51,572 bases of DNA from Betaproteobacteria bacterium (GCA_947479645.1 CANKAJ010000018.1:1-51572), one strand, 5' to 3'; counted from the first letter of the stretch, positions 25,293 to 34,157 are shown. Notes: generated by a model not told the origin, from the letters alone. A program made the numbers and translations.

Positions 25293-26332
25293 AAAAAATC
25301 CTGATTCTCGGCGTCAACGGCTTCATCGGCCACCACCTGTCCCGGCGCATCATTGCCAAGACGGACTGGGAGGTCTACGGCATGGACATGCAGACCGATC
25401 GCATCAAGGGGCTGCTGAATGAAAAACGCTTCCATTTCTTCGAGGGTGACATCACCATCAACCGCGAATGGATCGAGTACCACATTCGCAAGTGCGACAC
25501 GATATTGCCGCTGGTGGCGATCGCCACGCCGGCGACCTATGTCAAGGAACCCCTCAAGGTATTCGAACTCGATTTCGAAGCCAACCTCCCCATCGTGCGC
25601 TCGTGTGTCAAATATGGCCGGCGCCTGGTGTTCCCGTCGACCTCAGAGGTCTACGGCATGTGCCCTGATGGCGCATTCGATCCTGAGGCATCGCCACTGG
25701 TCTATGGCCCGATCAACAAGCCGCGCTGGATCTATGCCTGCTCCAAGCAACTCATGGATCGCGTCATTCACGCCTATGGCATGCAGCAGGATCTGGACTA
25801 CACCCTGTTCCGGCCGTTCAACTGGATCGGCGCGGGACTGGACTCCATCAATACGCCGAAAGAGGGCTCATCGCGGGTCATCACGCAGTTCTTCGGCCAC
25901 CTGGTGCGTGGCGAGAGCATCAAGCTGGTTGATGGCGGCACGCAAAAGCGCGCCTTCACCTATATCGATGACGGCATCGATGCGCTGCTGAAGATCATTG
26001 AAAACAAGGACAAGATTGCGACGGGCAAGATCTACAACATCGGCAATCCGAAGAACAATTTCTCGGTGAAGGCGCTGGCCGAAATGATGCTGGAACTGGC
26101 CAAGGACTATCCGGAATACAGCACCACGGCCAAGAAGGTGAAGCTGGTCAAAGTGTCATCAGGGGAGTATTACGGCAAGGGCTATCAGGACGTGCAGAAC
26201 CGCGTGCCGAAGATCACCAACACCATGGCCGACCTGGACTGGAAGCCACGCGTCACCATGAAGGAGGCGCTCAAGCGCATTTTTGACGCCTATCGCGGCG
26301 ATGTTGCCGAAGCACGGCGGCTGGTGGATTAG
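25289..26332 (+). CDS. arnA: UDP-glucuronate decarboxylase (ArnA C-terminal half as a separate gene)
   Basis: A 347-aa extended short-chain dehydrogenase that oxidises and decarboxylates UDP-glucuronate to the UDP-4-keto-pentose used by ArnB. It corresponds to the C-terminal domain of ArnA. Seen: NAD-binding GVNGFIG (8-14), S119 and E120 in STSEVYG, Y149 and K153 in WIYACSKQLMDRV, RPFNWIGAGLDSINTP, and the C-terminal VTMKEALKRIFDAYR. The frame is open upstream, but ATG 25289 starts at the Rossmann strand and overlaps the previous stop. A gap of 138 bases with two inverted repeats separates it from arnD. Confidence 0.94.
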   Translation: MKKILILGVNGFIGHHLSRRIIAKTDWEVYGMDMQTDRIKGLLNEKRFHFFEGDITINREWIEYHIRKCDTILPLVAIATPATYVKEPLKVFELDFEANLPIVRSCVKYGRRLVFPSTSEVYGMCPDGAFDPEASPLVYGPINKPRWIYACSKQLMDRVIHAYGMQQDLDYTLFRPFNWIGAGLDSINTPKEGSSRVITQFFGHLVRGESIKLVDGGTQKRAFTYIDDGIDALLKIIENKDKIATGKIYNIGNPKNNFSVKALAEMMLELAKDYPEYSTTAKKVKLVKVSSGEYYGKGYQDVQNRVPKITNTMADLDWKPRVTMKEALKRIFDAYRGDVAEARRLVD

Positions 26333-26364
26333 CCACGCCCACCATAATAAATTGATCATAATTA

Positions 26365-26385
26365 TTTCCATGTATCGCGTGGAAA
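26365..26385 (+). promoter_or_regulatory. Inverted repeat in the arnA-arnD gap
   Basis: TTTCCA (26365-26370) and TGGAAA (26380-26385) flank 9 bases in an AT-rich patch 33 bases after the decarboxylase stop. It may be a weak attenuation hairpin or an operator for a promoter of arnD. Confidence 0.3.
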
Positions 26386-26442
26386 ATCATTTGTTTATTG
26401 AAATTGATCCCAATTCCCCCGGCATGGCTGGCCTTGCCCGAC

Positions 26443-26465
26443 GTGCCTGCGGCAGAAGCAGGCAC
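26443..26465 (+). promoter_or_regulatory. GC-rich hairpin immediately before the arnD start
   Basis: GTGCCTGC (26443-26450) and GCAGGCAC (26458-26465) form a perfect 8-bp stem with a 7-base loop ending 5 bases before the arnD ATG. The only SD-like bases (CAGG) lie inside the 3' arm, so the folded RNA should hinder ribosome binding. Role is inference. Confidence 0.45.
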
Positions 26466-26470
26466 TGCAA

Positions 26471-27382
26471 ATGACCCAGCTCGCCCTGAAAATCGATGTC
26501 GACACGTATCGCGGCACCCGAGAAGGTGTGCCAAGGCTGATCGAGGCGCTGAAAAAGCACGGCGCAGGCGCGACCTTTCTGTTCAGCCTGGGGCCCGACC
26601 ATACCGGCCGTGCCGTCACGCGGGCATTCCGGCCCGGATTCATGAAAAAGGTATCGCGCACCTCGGTGCTGAAGCACTATGGACTGAAGACCCTGCTGTA
26701 TGGCACTTTGCTGCCCGGCCCCGACATCGGCCTGCAATGCGCGCCCTTGATGCGCCGCGTGCGAGACGAAGGGTTCGAGGTCGGCATCCATACCTGGGAC
26801 CATGTCAAATGGCAGGACGGTGTCGCCAGTGCCGATGCGCAATGGACTGAGCAACAAATGCACCTCGCCATGGAGCGCTTCGAGAAAATCTTCGATGAAC
26901 CGGCGCGGGTGCATGGCGCCGCCGGCTGGCAGATGAATCGGCACGCACTGCGCCTGACCCGGCAATTGGGCTTTCATTATTGTTCCGATTCCCGCGGCCA
27001 TTGCCCGTTTATGCCGGTCATGCACGCAGAAATTGCCGCGTGTCCCCAATTGCCAACCACGCTGCCGACACTGGACGAAATTCTGGGCCACGGCGGCATC
27101 AATGAATCCAATGTCGCCAACCACATACTTGACATGACCATGACCCCACCACGCGCCGGTCATGTCTATACGCTGCATGCCGAACTCGAAGGTGGCAAGC
27201 TGTCCGGCGTATTTGATGAACTGCTTTCAGGCTGGAAAGCCCAGGGCTATGGGCTGGTGGCAATGAAAGACCTTTACAACACGCTCAGCCTGGACCAGTT
27301 GCCCCGCAATGAACTGGCCAGGGGCGAAGTGTCCGGTCGCTCCGGGCTACTGGCCATTCAAGGCAAGGAATTCCTGACCTGA
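26471..27382 (+). CDS. arnD: 4-deoxy-4-formamido-L-arabinose-phosphoundecaprenol deformylase
   Basis: A 303-aa NodB-type polysaccharide deacetylase-fold enzyme that removes the formyl group from the lipid-linked sugar, leaving L-Ara4N for ArnT. The N terminus LALKIDVDTYRGTREGVPRL carries the metal-binding D9 and D11 pair, and GIHTWDHVKWQDG carries H107 and H111. Length matches E. coli ArnD (about 296), and the ATG start fits the family exactly. It is the last gene of the pathway here and is separated from the others by 138 bases with a hairpin over its start region, so it may be expressed at a different level. Confidence 0.94.
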   Translation: MTQLALKIDVDTYRGTREGVPRLIEALKKHGAGATFLFSLGPDHTGRAVTRAFRPGFMKKVSRTSVLKHYGLKTLLYGTLLPGPDIGLQCAPLMRRVRDEGFEVGIHTWDHVKWQDGVASADAQWTEQQMHLAMERFEKIFDEPARVHGAAGWQMNRHALRLTRQLGFHYCSDSRGHCPFMPVMHAEIAACPQLPTTLPTLDEILGHGGINESNVANHILDMTMTPPRAGHVYTLHAELEGGKLSGVFDELLSGWKAQGYGLVAMKDLYNTLSLDQLPRNELARGEVSGRSGLLAIQGKEFLT

Positions 27383-27477
27383 CGCCAAGTTGTCATTTAA
27401 ACTTAATACTATGCGTATGCAATACACGGGCTCGTGCCCTTGCAATCCCCACTGAAATATGACGAAAATAGCGACAG

Positions 27478-27945
27478 ATGCTTAATAAACCTGTAGTCGA
27501 CTTTTCACTTCCCGCCACCGGGACCGGCCCCTTTACCCTTACTGAAGCCCTGTCCGGCGCCAAGCTCAAATACCTGGTGCTGTATTTCTACCCCAAGGAC
27601 AATACGCCGGGCTGCACCAATGAAGGGCTGCAGTTCCGGGATTTGCATCCCCAGTTTCTGAAGGCAGGCTGCGCTGTCTACGGCGCCTCCCGTGACAGTT
27701 TGAAATCGCACGAGAACTTCAAAACGAAGATGGCCTTCCCCTTCGACCTGCTGTCGGACCAGGACGAGTTGGCGTGCGGTCTCTTTGGCGTCATGAAGAT
27801 GAAGAACATGTACGGCAAGAAGGTGCGAGGTATCGAGCGCAGCACTTTTGTGATCGACAAGAACCGCGTCATCAAACGGGAGTGGCGCGGCGTTAAGGTT
27901 CCCGGGCATGCACAGGAGGTACTCGATTTTGTTAAAGCAATCTGA
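27478..27945 (+). CDS. bcp: Thioredoxin-dependent thiol peroxidase (Bcp/PrxQ)
   Basis: A 155-aa cytosolic peroxiredoxin that reduces hydroperoxides. The peroxidatic cysteine is C46 in FYPKDNTPGCTNEG. The usual resolving Cys five residues later is absent (L51); C65 and C100 are the only other cysteines, so the enzyme works either as a 1-Cys type or with an unusual partner residue. The rest (GASRDSLKSHENF, LLSDQDELACGLFGV, ERSTFVIDKNRVIKREWRGV) is typical. Its last 17 bases overlap the likely TTG start of the PIN-PhoH gene, so the two are translated together. Confidence 0.93.
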   Translation: MLNKPVVDFSLPATGTGPFTLTEALSGAKLKYLVLYFYPKDNTPGCTNEGLQFRDLHPQFLKAGCAVYGASRDSLKSHENFKTKMAFPFDLLSDQDELACGLFGVMKMKNMYGKKVRGIERSTFVIDKNRVIKREWRGVKVPGHAQEVLDFVKAI

Positions 27946-29407
27946 AGCGTTCACCGCCGCGGATTCCTCACCCTCATCAACCGACTTGCCGACTCCCACC
28001 CGAAAAAAACCGTCGGCGCGCAAGGCTCGCACCAAACTGTTCGTCCTCGATACCAACGTGCTCATGCACGACCCCACCAGCCTGTTCCGCTTCGAGGAAC
28101 ACGACATCTTCCTCCCCATCATGACGCTGGAAGAACTGGACAATCACAAGATCGGCATGTCGGAAGTTTCGCGCAATGCGCGCCAGGCCAGCCGCTTTCT
28201 CGACGAGATCATCAGCAAGCCCGGCAGCCGCATGCAGGACGGCATTGCCCTCAAGCGCTATGACGCCGATTCGGCCACCGGTCGCATGTTCATGCAAACC
28301 GAGGCCATGAATGGCGTGCTGCCGGCCAGCCTCCCGATCGGCAAGGCCGACAACCAGATCATCGGCGTGCTCATCTACCTGCAAAAACGCGATACGCAGC
28401 ACCAGGTCATTCTGGTGTCCAAGGACATCAACATGCGCATCAAGGCGCAGGCGCTGGGCCTGGCCGCCGAGGACTATTTCAACGACAAGGTACTCGAAGA
28501 CACAGACCTCCTCTACACCGGCGTGCGCGAACTGTCGACGCAGTTCTGGGACCAGCATGGCAGCAACATGGAATCCTGGAAGAAGGACAGCCGCACCTAT
28601 TACCGGATCCGCGGCCCGTTGTGCAACCAGTTGCTGGTCAACGAATTTGTCTATCAGGAAGGCGAACGACCGCTGTATGCCACGGTCAAGGACATCTCAG
28701 GCCAGACTGCGGTGCTGGAAACGCTCAAGGACTTCACCCACAGCAAGAATGGTGTCTGGGGCATCAATGCCCGCAACCGCGAGCAGAACTTCGCCCTCAA
28801 CCTCTTGATGAATCCGGACATCGACTTCATTACGCTGCTGGGCCAGGCCGGCACCGGAAAAACTTTGCTGACGCTGGCAGCAGGGTTGATGCAGACGCTG
28901 GAATCCAAGCTTTACTCCGAAATCATCATGACCCGCGTGACGGTTCCGGTCGGCGAGGATATCGGCTTTCTGCCCGGAACCGAGGAAGAGAAGATGACGC
29001 CGTGGATGGGCGCCCTCGAAGACAATCTCGACGTTCTCAACAAGAGCGACGACGAGGCCGGCGACTGGGGACGCGCCGCCACGCGCGACCTGATCCGCTC
29101 GCGCATCAAGATCAAATCATTGAACTTCATGCGCGGTCGGACGTTCCTCAAGAAATTTCTGATCATTGACGAGGCGCAGAACCTGACGCCCAAGCAGATG
29201 AAGACACTGATCACGCGCGCCGGGCCCGGCACCAAGGTGGTGTGCCTGGGCAATATCGCGCAGATCGACACGCCGTATCTCACCGAAGGCTCATCCGGCC
29301 TGACCTACGTCGTGGATCGCATGAAAGGCTGGGCACATTGCGGGCACATTACACTGGCCCGGGGTGAACGCTCACGGCTGGCCGACTACGCGGGCGAAGT
29401 GCTGTAG
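27929..29407 (+). CDS. PIN domain / PhoH-like ATPase
   Basis: A 492-aa protein with an N-terminal PIN ribonuclease domain (KLFVLDTNVLMHDPTSLFRF, with FLPIMTLEELD and the later KDINMRIKA) and a C-terminal PhoH ATPase (TLLGQAGTGKTLLTLAAGLM as Walker A, FLIIDEAQNLTPKQMK as Walker B, then GPGTKVVCLGN). PIN-PhoH proteins are RNA helicase/RNases in the few cases studied. The longest frame starts at ATG 27908, upstream of a strong AGGAGG (27914-27919). A TTG at 27929 lies nine bases after that SD and is the better start; it overlaps bcp by 17 bases. Soluble, no signal peptide. Confidence 0.92.
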   Translation: MLKQSEAFTAADSSPSSTDLPTPTRKKPSARKARTKLFVLDTNVLMHDPTSLFRFEEHDIFLPIMTLEELDNHKIGMSEVSRNARQASRFLDEIISKPGSRMQDGIALKRYDADSATGRMFMQTEAMNGVLPASLPIGKADNQIIGVLIYLQKRDTQHQVILVSKDINMRIKAQALGLAAEDYFNDKVLEDTDLLYTGVRELSTQFWDQHGSNMESWKKDSRTYYRIRGPLCNQLLVNEFVYQEGERPLYATVKDISGQTAVLETLKDFTHSKNGVWGINARNREQNFALNLLMNPDIDFITLLGQAGTGKTLLTLAAGLMQTLESKLYSEIIMTRVTVPVGEDIGFLPGTEEEKMTPWMGALEDNLDVLNKSDDEAGDWGRAATRDLIRSRIKIKSLNFMRGRTFLKKFLIIDEAQNLTPKQMKTLITRAGPGTKVVCLGNIAQIDTPYLTEGSSGLTYVVDRMKGWAHCGHITLARGERSRLADYAGEVL

Positions 29408-29432
29408 CCCATCTGAAAATCACTGAAAAAAT

Positions 29433-29449
29433 GAGGGGGTATTCCCCTC
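29433..29449 (+). terminator. Hairpin after the PIN-PhoH gene
   Basis: GAGGGG (29433-29438) and CCCCTC (29444-29449) pair around a 5-base loop, 25 bases past the stop. No T run follows, so termination is possible but not certain. Confidence 0.35.
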
Positions 29450-29581
29450 TCACTCCCCTGCTTCCGAGATCCTAACGGTACTACTGTGATGGTCTTTGAA
29501 GTACAGGGTGCGTAATCAGTCGCAAACCCCTAGAATCTCTGATTATTCTCAATTCCGGCGGGCACTCCCCGTTTTTCAGTA

Positions 29582-31951
29582 ATGAACGCTCCGATTGATG
29601 TCTCTTTTTTCGCGCGCAACGCAAAGCCGCTGACCAGCCATCGCAAGTACTGGGCAGAGCGCTTTGGCACGGCCAAATTACTGCCGATGAGCCGCGCGGA
29701 AATGGAGGGGCTCGGCTGGGATAGTTGCGACATCATCATCGTGTCGGGTGACGCCTATGTTGACCACCCCAGTTTCGGTATGGCCGTGATCGGTCGCGTG
29801 CTGGAGGCACAGGGCTTTCGCGTCGGCATCATCGCCCAACCGCAATGGCAGAGTGCCGATCCGTTCAAGGTATTGGGCAAACCGAATCTTTTTTTCGGCG
29901 TCACCGCCGGCAACATGGACTCGATGATCAATCGCTACACCGCGGATCGCAAGATTCGATCGGATGACGCCTATACCCCGGGGGACGTGGGTGGCAAGCG
30001 TCCCGACCGCGCAGCCGTGGTGTATTCCCAGCGTTGCCGCGAAGCCTACAAGGATGTGCCCATCATCCTCGGCGGCATTGAGGGATCATTGCGCCGCATC
30101 GCACACTACGACTACTGGCAGGACAAGGTGCGCCGCTCCATCGTGGTCGACGCAAAATGCGACCTTTTGCTCTACGGCAACGCCGAACGCGCCATCGTGG
30201 AAATTGCCCATCGCCTGGCCGCCCGCGAGTCCGTGGCAACCATGACCGACATCCGCGGCACGGCCTTCGTGCGTCGCGACGCCGTGGAGGGCTGGTCCGA
30301 GATTGATTCGACCAGCGTGGACGCACCAGGACGTGTCGAAGCTCATGTCAATCCGTACATGCTGATTTCGGAACAGGCAAAATCGCAGGGCGCGACATGC
30401 GCGAAAGAAAACGACAACGGGGCCGAAGAAGCAAACCCCGGAATCAAGCCGCTCACCTTTTCTCCCAACCCGAATCTGCCTGCAAGACAGCTGGTGCCGG
30501 CACGCAATCGCACCGTCATCCGGTTGCCCTCGTACGAACAGGTCAAGCGCGACCCGGTGCTGTACGCGCATGCCAATCGCGTGCTGCATCTGGAAACCAA
30601 CCCGGGCAATGCCAGGGCACTGGTGCAGGCGCATGAGATCAAGGCTGGAGAAGCCAGCACGGCACGCGATGTGTGGATCAATCCGCCACCGATACCGCTG
30701 ACTACCGCTGAAATGGATCACGTCTTCGATCTACCCTACGCACGCTCGCCGCACCCTGCTTATGCCGATAAAAGCGGCAGCCACGACGGCACCACCAAAA
30801 TTCCCGCCTGGGAAATGATCCGTTTCAGCGTCAATATCATGCGCGGTTGTTTTGGCGGTTGCACCTTCTGCTCCATCACCGAGCATGAAGGCCGCATCAT
30901 TCAGAGCCGATCCGAGGACTCGGTGATCCGCGAAGTCGAAACCATTCGCGACTCGGTCAAGGGCTTCACGGGCGTTATTTCCGACCTGGGCGGCCCCACC
31001 GCCAACATGTACCGCATTGGCTGCAAGTCACCGGAAATCGAGTCCGCCTGCCGCAAGCCCAGTTGCGTCTATCCCGGCATTTGCCAGAACCTCAACACCG
31101 ATCATTCGGCACTGATCCACATGTATCGTCGTGCCCGCACGCTGAAGGGCATCAAGAAAATACTGATTGGCTCGGGGCTGCGCTACGACCTGGCGATCGA
31201 GTCCCCTGAATATGTAAAGGAACTGGTCACGCACCACGTCGGTGGATACCTGAAGATCGCACCAGAACATACCGAGCAGGGTCCGCTCTCCAAAATGATG
31301 AAGCCCGGCGTGGGCACCTACGAGAAGTTCAAGCGCATGTTCGAGCAGTACTCGGCCGAGGCCGGCAAGAAGCAGTTTCTGGTGCCGTATTTCATTGCGG
31401 CCCACCCGGGCACCAGCGACGAGGACATGCTGAATCTGGCCGTGTGGCTGAAAAAAAACGGCTTCCGTGCCGACCAGGTGCAGACCTTCTATCCGTCACC
31501 CATGGCAACGGCAACCGCCATGTACCACTCAGGCAGGAACCCGCTGCGCAAAATCACCCGCGACAGCGAGTCGGTGGACATCGTGCGCGGCGAACGCCGC
31601 CGCCGCCTGCACAAGGCCTTCCTGCGCTATCACGACCCCAACAATTGGCCGCTGCTGCGCGAAGCCATCCAGCGCATGGGCCGCGCCGACCTGATCGGCA
31701 ACGGCAAACATCACCTGATTCCCTACTGGCAACCCGCAACCCAGGGCAACTATGACAGCCCAAGACGCAAGAACTCAACGCTGGAAAGCAAACTGCCGGC
31801 TTCCAGGCCAATTGCCAACGCACGACCAGTCAAGGGCAGACTGCTGACCCAGCACACCGGCCTGCCCCCTCGCCCGGGCGCGAGCCCGCGCGGCGAAATA
31901 CAATCAACCAAAAAGCAAGGGACACCCCGCCCCCGGTCCGCCGCAAGATGA
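29582..31951 (+). CDS. ygiQ: YgiQ/UPF0313 radical SAM protein
   Basis: A 789-aa radical SAM protein of the YgiQ family. The 4Fe-4S motif CxxxCxxC is at C423, C427 and C430 ([18 protein letters not shown]). The N-terminal half has [19 protein letters not shown] and [19 protein letters not shown], family hallmarks. The C-terminal 80 residues are Pro/Arg-rich and disordered-looking. It is longer than E. coli YgiQ (739 aa), mostly from that tail and from an insertion near 265-290. The reaction is not established. It faces the CDGSH gene across a strong hairpin. No SD is seen before ATG 29582. Confidence 0.93.
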   Translation: MNAPIDVSFFARNAKPLTSHRKYWAERFGTAKLLPMSRAEMEGLGWDSCDIIIVSGDAYVDHPSFGMAVIGRVLEAQGFRVGIIAQPQWQSADPFKVLGKPNLFFGVTAGNMDSMINRYTADRKIRSDDAYTPGDVGGKRPDRAAVVYSQRCREAYKDVPIILGGIEGSLRRIAHYDYWQDKVRRSIVVDAKCDLLLYGNAERAIVEIAHRLAARESVATMTDIRGTAFVRRDAVEGWSEIDSTSVDAPGRVEAHVNPYMLISEQAKSQGATCAKENDNGAEEANPGIKPLTFSPNPNLPARQLVPARNRTVIRLPSYEQVKRDPVLYAHANRVLHLETNPGNARALVQAHEIKAGEASTARDVWINPPPIPLTTAEMDHVFDLPYARSPHPAYADKSGSHDGTTKIPAWEMIRFSVNIMRGCFGGCTFCSITEHEGRIIQSRSEDSVIREVETIRDSVKGFTGVISDLGGPTANMYRIGCKSPEIESACRKPSCVYPGICQNLNTDHSALIHMYRRARTLKGIKKILIGSGLRYDLAIESPEYVKELVTHHVGGYLKIAPEHTEQGPLSKMMKPGVGTYEKFKRMFEQYSAEAGKKQFLVPYFIAAHPGTSDEDMLNLAVWLKKNGFRADQVQTFYPSPMATATAMYHSGRNPLRKITRDSESVDIVRGERRRRLHKAFLRYHDPNNWPLLREAIQRMGRADLIGNGKHHLIPYWQPATQGNYDSPRRKNSTLESKLPASRPIANARPVKGRLLTQHTGLPPRPGASPRGEIQSTKKQGTPRPRSAAR

Positions 31952-31989
31952 ACGTCGCGCAAGGCGCGAGCGTTCCTTCTCGCGGATTT

Positions 31990-32022
31990 AAACCGGCGTG
32001 GCTGACCTGCCGCGTCCGGTTT
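31990..32022. terminator. Strong bidirectional terminator between ygiQ and the CDGSH gene
   Basis: AAACCGG-CGTGGC pairs with GCCGCG-t-CCGGTTT around a 6-base loop, 13 pairs including one G-T and one bulge. A short T run follows on the plus strand and AAATCC lies on the other side. It sits exactly between the two convergent stops. Confidence 0.65.
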
Positions 32023-32258
32023 TAAAGGGATTTGTGAGTTCCATCGCAGAACGGCGCCTTGGCGGACTTTTTGCAACCACACAGCCACACCTTTTCAGCC
32101 ATGGTCACGGTGAATTTTTGCGGTGAAAACTCGGAATCTTTATGTGAACCGTCGCAAAACGGCTGCTTTTGCGATTTGCCACAGGAACACCAGAAATAGT
32201 CCCCCGGAGCCAGTTCCAGTGCATAGGGCGCTTTCTGGGCGCAGACGGGTTCGGTCAT
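32022..32258 (-). CDS. Double CDGSH iron-sulfur domain protein
   Basis: A 78-aa protein with two CDGSH-type 2Fe-2S motifs in tandem: CSCGKSQKQPFCDGSH and CGCKKSAKAPFCDGTH. Each has the three-Cys, one-His ligand set that binds a redox- and pH-sensitive cluster, so the polypeptide should hold two clusters. No membrane anchor is present, unlike mitochondrial relatives. The physiological role of bacterial members is uncertain; electron transfer or cluster delivery is usually proposed. It stands alone on the minus strand between ygiQ and yciB. Confidence 0.9.
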   Translation of the reverse strand: MTEPVCAQKAPYALELAPGDYFWCSCGKSQKQPFCDGSHKDSEFSPQKFTVTMAEKVWLCGCKKSAKAPFCDGTHKSL

Positions 32259-32345
32259 GATGAACCTCTCGTTGATGGATTGAATGTGCTGAACCGGACT
32301 TTACCGGGAGCAGTCCAGATCAGGCAACTATTGCGGCATGGGAGG

Positions 32346-32361
32346 GGTGCCACGGGGCACC
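32346..32361 (+). promoter_or_regulatory. GGTGCC-ACGG-GGCACC hairpin upstream of yciB
   Basis: A perfect 6-bp stem with loop ACGG lies in the gap between the divergent CDGSH and yciB genes, about 100 bases before the yciB ATG. The loop resembles guanidine-II riboswitch loops, but only one such hairpin is present. It may be a terminator for leftover transcription or chance. Confidence 0.25.
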
Positions 32362-32451
32362 TTGCTTTCACCAAAATTGAACTTCTGCGCACTTTGTCCT
32401 GTCTTGCACAAATGTCCCGCATCGCCGCCGTAAAATTGCGGATGCCGCAGT

Positions 32452-32457
32452 TATAAT
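32452..32457 (+). promoter_or_regulatory. Consensus -10 directly before yciB (possible leaderless mRNA)
   Basis: TATAAT at 32452-32457 ends 6 bases before the yciB ATG, so transcription would begin at or next to the start codon. There is no SD before that ATG, which agrees with a leaderless transcript. No good -35 is seen at the right distance. Confidence 0.45.
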
Positions 32458-32463
32458 CCGCCC

Positions 32464-33009
32464 ATGAAATTTCTATTTGATCTATTCCCGGTCATTTTGT
32501 TTTTTGTCGCCTTCAAGCTGGGCGGGATCTATGTGGCCACCGGCGTGGCCATGGGTGCGACTATCGCCCAGATCGGCTGGCTGAAAGTGCGCCGTCGCAA
32601 GGTTGACACGATGATGTGGGTGAGCCTCGGCATCATCATGGTCTTCGGGGGCGCAACCCTGCTGCTTCACGATGAAAGCTTCATCAAGTGGAAGCCAACC
32701 ATTCTTTACTGGTTGTTCGCGGTAGTACTGGCGGCTTCGCCGCTGGTCAGCGGCAAGAATCTGATCCGCTCAATGATGAACGCGCAAATGCAGTTGCCGG
32801 ACGCCATCTGGGCAAAACTCAATTGGGCCTGGGCCGGTTTCTTCTTTGTCATGGGATTTGCCAATCTGTACATCGCGTTCAACTACCCCACCGACATCTG
32901 GGTCAACTTCAAGCTCTTTGGCGGCACCGGACTGATGGTGGCGTTCGTCATTGCGCAAGCGTTATACCTGGCACGACATATACAGGATCAGGACAAAACG
33001 CAGTCATGA
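32464..33009 (+). CDS. yciB: Intracellular septation protein A / YciB
   Basis: A 181-aa inner-membrane protein with about five hydrophobic helices, beginning [20 protein letters not shown] and with the family signatures [20 protein letters not shown] and [20 protein letters not shown]. YciB proteins affect cell envelope synthesis and septum formation; the biochemical activity is unknown. Length equals that of E. coli YciB (179). It is followed 40 bases later by the BolA-like gene, a typical proteobacterial neighbourhood (yciB-bolA-ppiC). Confidence 0.93.
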   Translation: MKFLFDLFPVILFFVAFKLGGIYVATGVAMGATIAQIGWLKVRRRKVDTMMWVSLGIIMVFGGATLLLHDESFIKWKPTILYWLFAVVLAASPLVSGKNLIRSMMNAQMQLPDAIWAKLNWAWAGFFFVMGFANLYIAFNYPTDIWVNFKLFGGTGLMVAFVIAQALYLARHIQDQDKTQS

Positions 33010-33049
33010 CGGCAATCTCCTTCTTTGCACAGCGGAAAATCTGACCTGC

Positions 33050-33313
33050 ATGGAACTTTCGCAACAAATCAACGAAAAACTGAAGGTGTTTGCCCCACTC
33101 TCAGTCGAAATCCTCGACGAATCCGGGCTGCATATCGGTCATGCGGGCGCCAAAGGCGGCGGCAGCCATTTTCAGCTCAATATCGTGTCGCATCATTTTT
33201 CGGGCAAGAGTCGCGTCGAACGGCACCGTATGATTTATGCAGCACTGGGGACCCTGATGCAGCACGCCATTCATGCGCTTGCCATCAACGCGCGCAACCC
33301 GGATGAGCTATGA
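33050..33313 (+). CDS. BolA family protein
   Basis: An 87-aa protein of the BolA/IbaG fold: LSVEILDESGLHIGHAGAKG, SHFQLNIVSHHFSGKSRVER and HRMIYAALGTLMQHAIHALA. BolA proteins work with monothiol glutaredoxins in iron-sulfur metabolism. The conserved RVERHRMIYAAL helix is complete. The frame is open 99 bases further upstream, overlapping yciB, but ATG 33050 begins the fold. The next gene starts 31 bases later. Confidence 0.93.
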   Translation: MELSQQINEKLKVFAPLSVEILDESGLHIGHAGAKGGGSHFQLNIVSHHFSGKSRVERHRMIYAALGTLMQHAIHALAINARNPDEL

Positions 33314-33344
33314 TTCTTTTTTCAGCATTCAACAAGGATTTGTC

Positions 33345-34157
33345 ATGAATTTTCGTGCCTTGAACCTTGCGGCGGCACTGCTTGCAATCGCGACGACCAC
33401 CGCCACCGCCCAGGACAAAGCGGCGCCATCCGCCCAAGCTGCGGCAAACAAGCCCATCACTGTCAATGGCAAACCCATCCCGAAGGCGCGCCTCGAATTC
33501 ATCGTCAAGCAACGCGCCGCCCAGGGTCAGCCTGACAACGAGCAGGTACGCCGCACCTTGCTGGACAACCTGATCAACCAGGAACTGCTTTCCCAGGAAG
33601 CCGAACGAAAGGGTTTTTCCAAGAGCCCCGATATCCAGATACAGATAGACCTGTCACGTCAGGCAGCGCTGGCGCGCGCTGTCGTTGAAGATTATCTGAA
33701 AGCGCACCCTGTTCGCGAAGACGCGATCAAGTCCCAATACGAAGTGGTCAAGGCGCAACGTGGCGACAAGGAGTATCGCGCACGCCACATCCTGGTTGAA
33801 ACTGAAGCAACTGCCAAGGAACTCATCGACAAGCTGAAAAAAGGCGAAAAGTTTGAAGACTTGGCCAAGCAGTCCAAGGACCCGGGTTCCAAGGATCGTG
33901 GTGGTGATCTGGATTGGGCTTCAGCAGGCAACTACGTCAAGCCGTTTGCCGATGCGCTGTCCAAGCTGGATAAAGGCAAGCTCACCGATGCGCCGGTGCA
34001 GTCGCAATTCGGCTGGCATGTAATCCGTCTCGATGACGTTCGCAGCACACCGTTCCCTCCATTCGATCAGGTCAAACAACAGATCCAGAATGCGCTGCAG
34101 GACCAGGAAGTTCAGAAACTGGTTGGGGAATTGCGCGCCAAAGCAAAAATAGAATAA
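33345..34157 (+). CDS. Periplasmic parvulin-type peptidyl-prolyl isomerase
   Basis: A 270-aa secreted protein with a Sec signal peptide (MNFRALNLAAALLAIATTTA, cleavage expected after ATA near residue 22). A SurA-N-like helical part with LLDNLINQELLSQEAERKGF precedes a parvulin domain (about 140-240): YRARHILVETEATAKELIDK, KDPGSKDRGGDLDW and SQFGWHVIRLDDVRSTPFP. It helps fold outer-membrane and periplasmic proteins. Start ATG 33345 has AAGGA seven bases ahead. The longer open frame upstream overlaps the BolA gene and lacks a signal peptide. It ends before a strong terminator and faces purL. Confidence 0.93.
   Translation: MNFRALNLAAALLAIATTTATAQDKAAPSAQAAANKPITVNGKPIPKARLEFIVKQRAAQGQPDNEQVRRTLLDNLINQELLSQEAERKGFSKSPDIQIQIDLSRQAALARAVVEDYLKAHPVREDAIKSQYEVVKAQRGDKEYRARHILVETEATAKELIDKLKKGEKFEDLAKQSKDPGSKDRGGDLDWASAGNYVKPFADALSKLDKGKLTDAPVQSQFGWHVIRLDDVRSTPFPPFDQVKQQIQNALQDQEVQKLVGELRAKAKIE

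Noticed and set aside
20135-27382. Arn gene block as an O-antigen or capsule cluster
   Set aside because: All seven genes match steps of the lipid A aminoarabinose pathway, and there is no polymerase, ligase or export gene.
32346-32361. ACGG-loop hairpin as a guanidine-II (mini-ykkC) riboswitch
   Set aside because: That class needs two hairpins with ACGR loops. Only one is present, and the downstream yciB gene has no link to guanidine.
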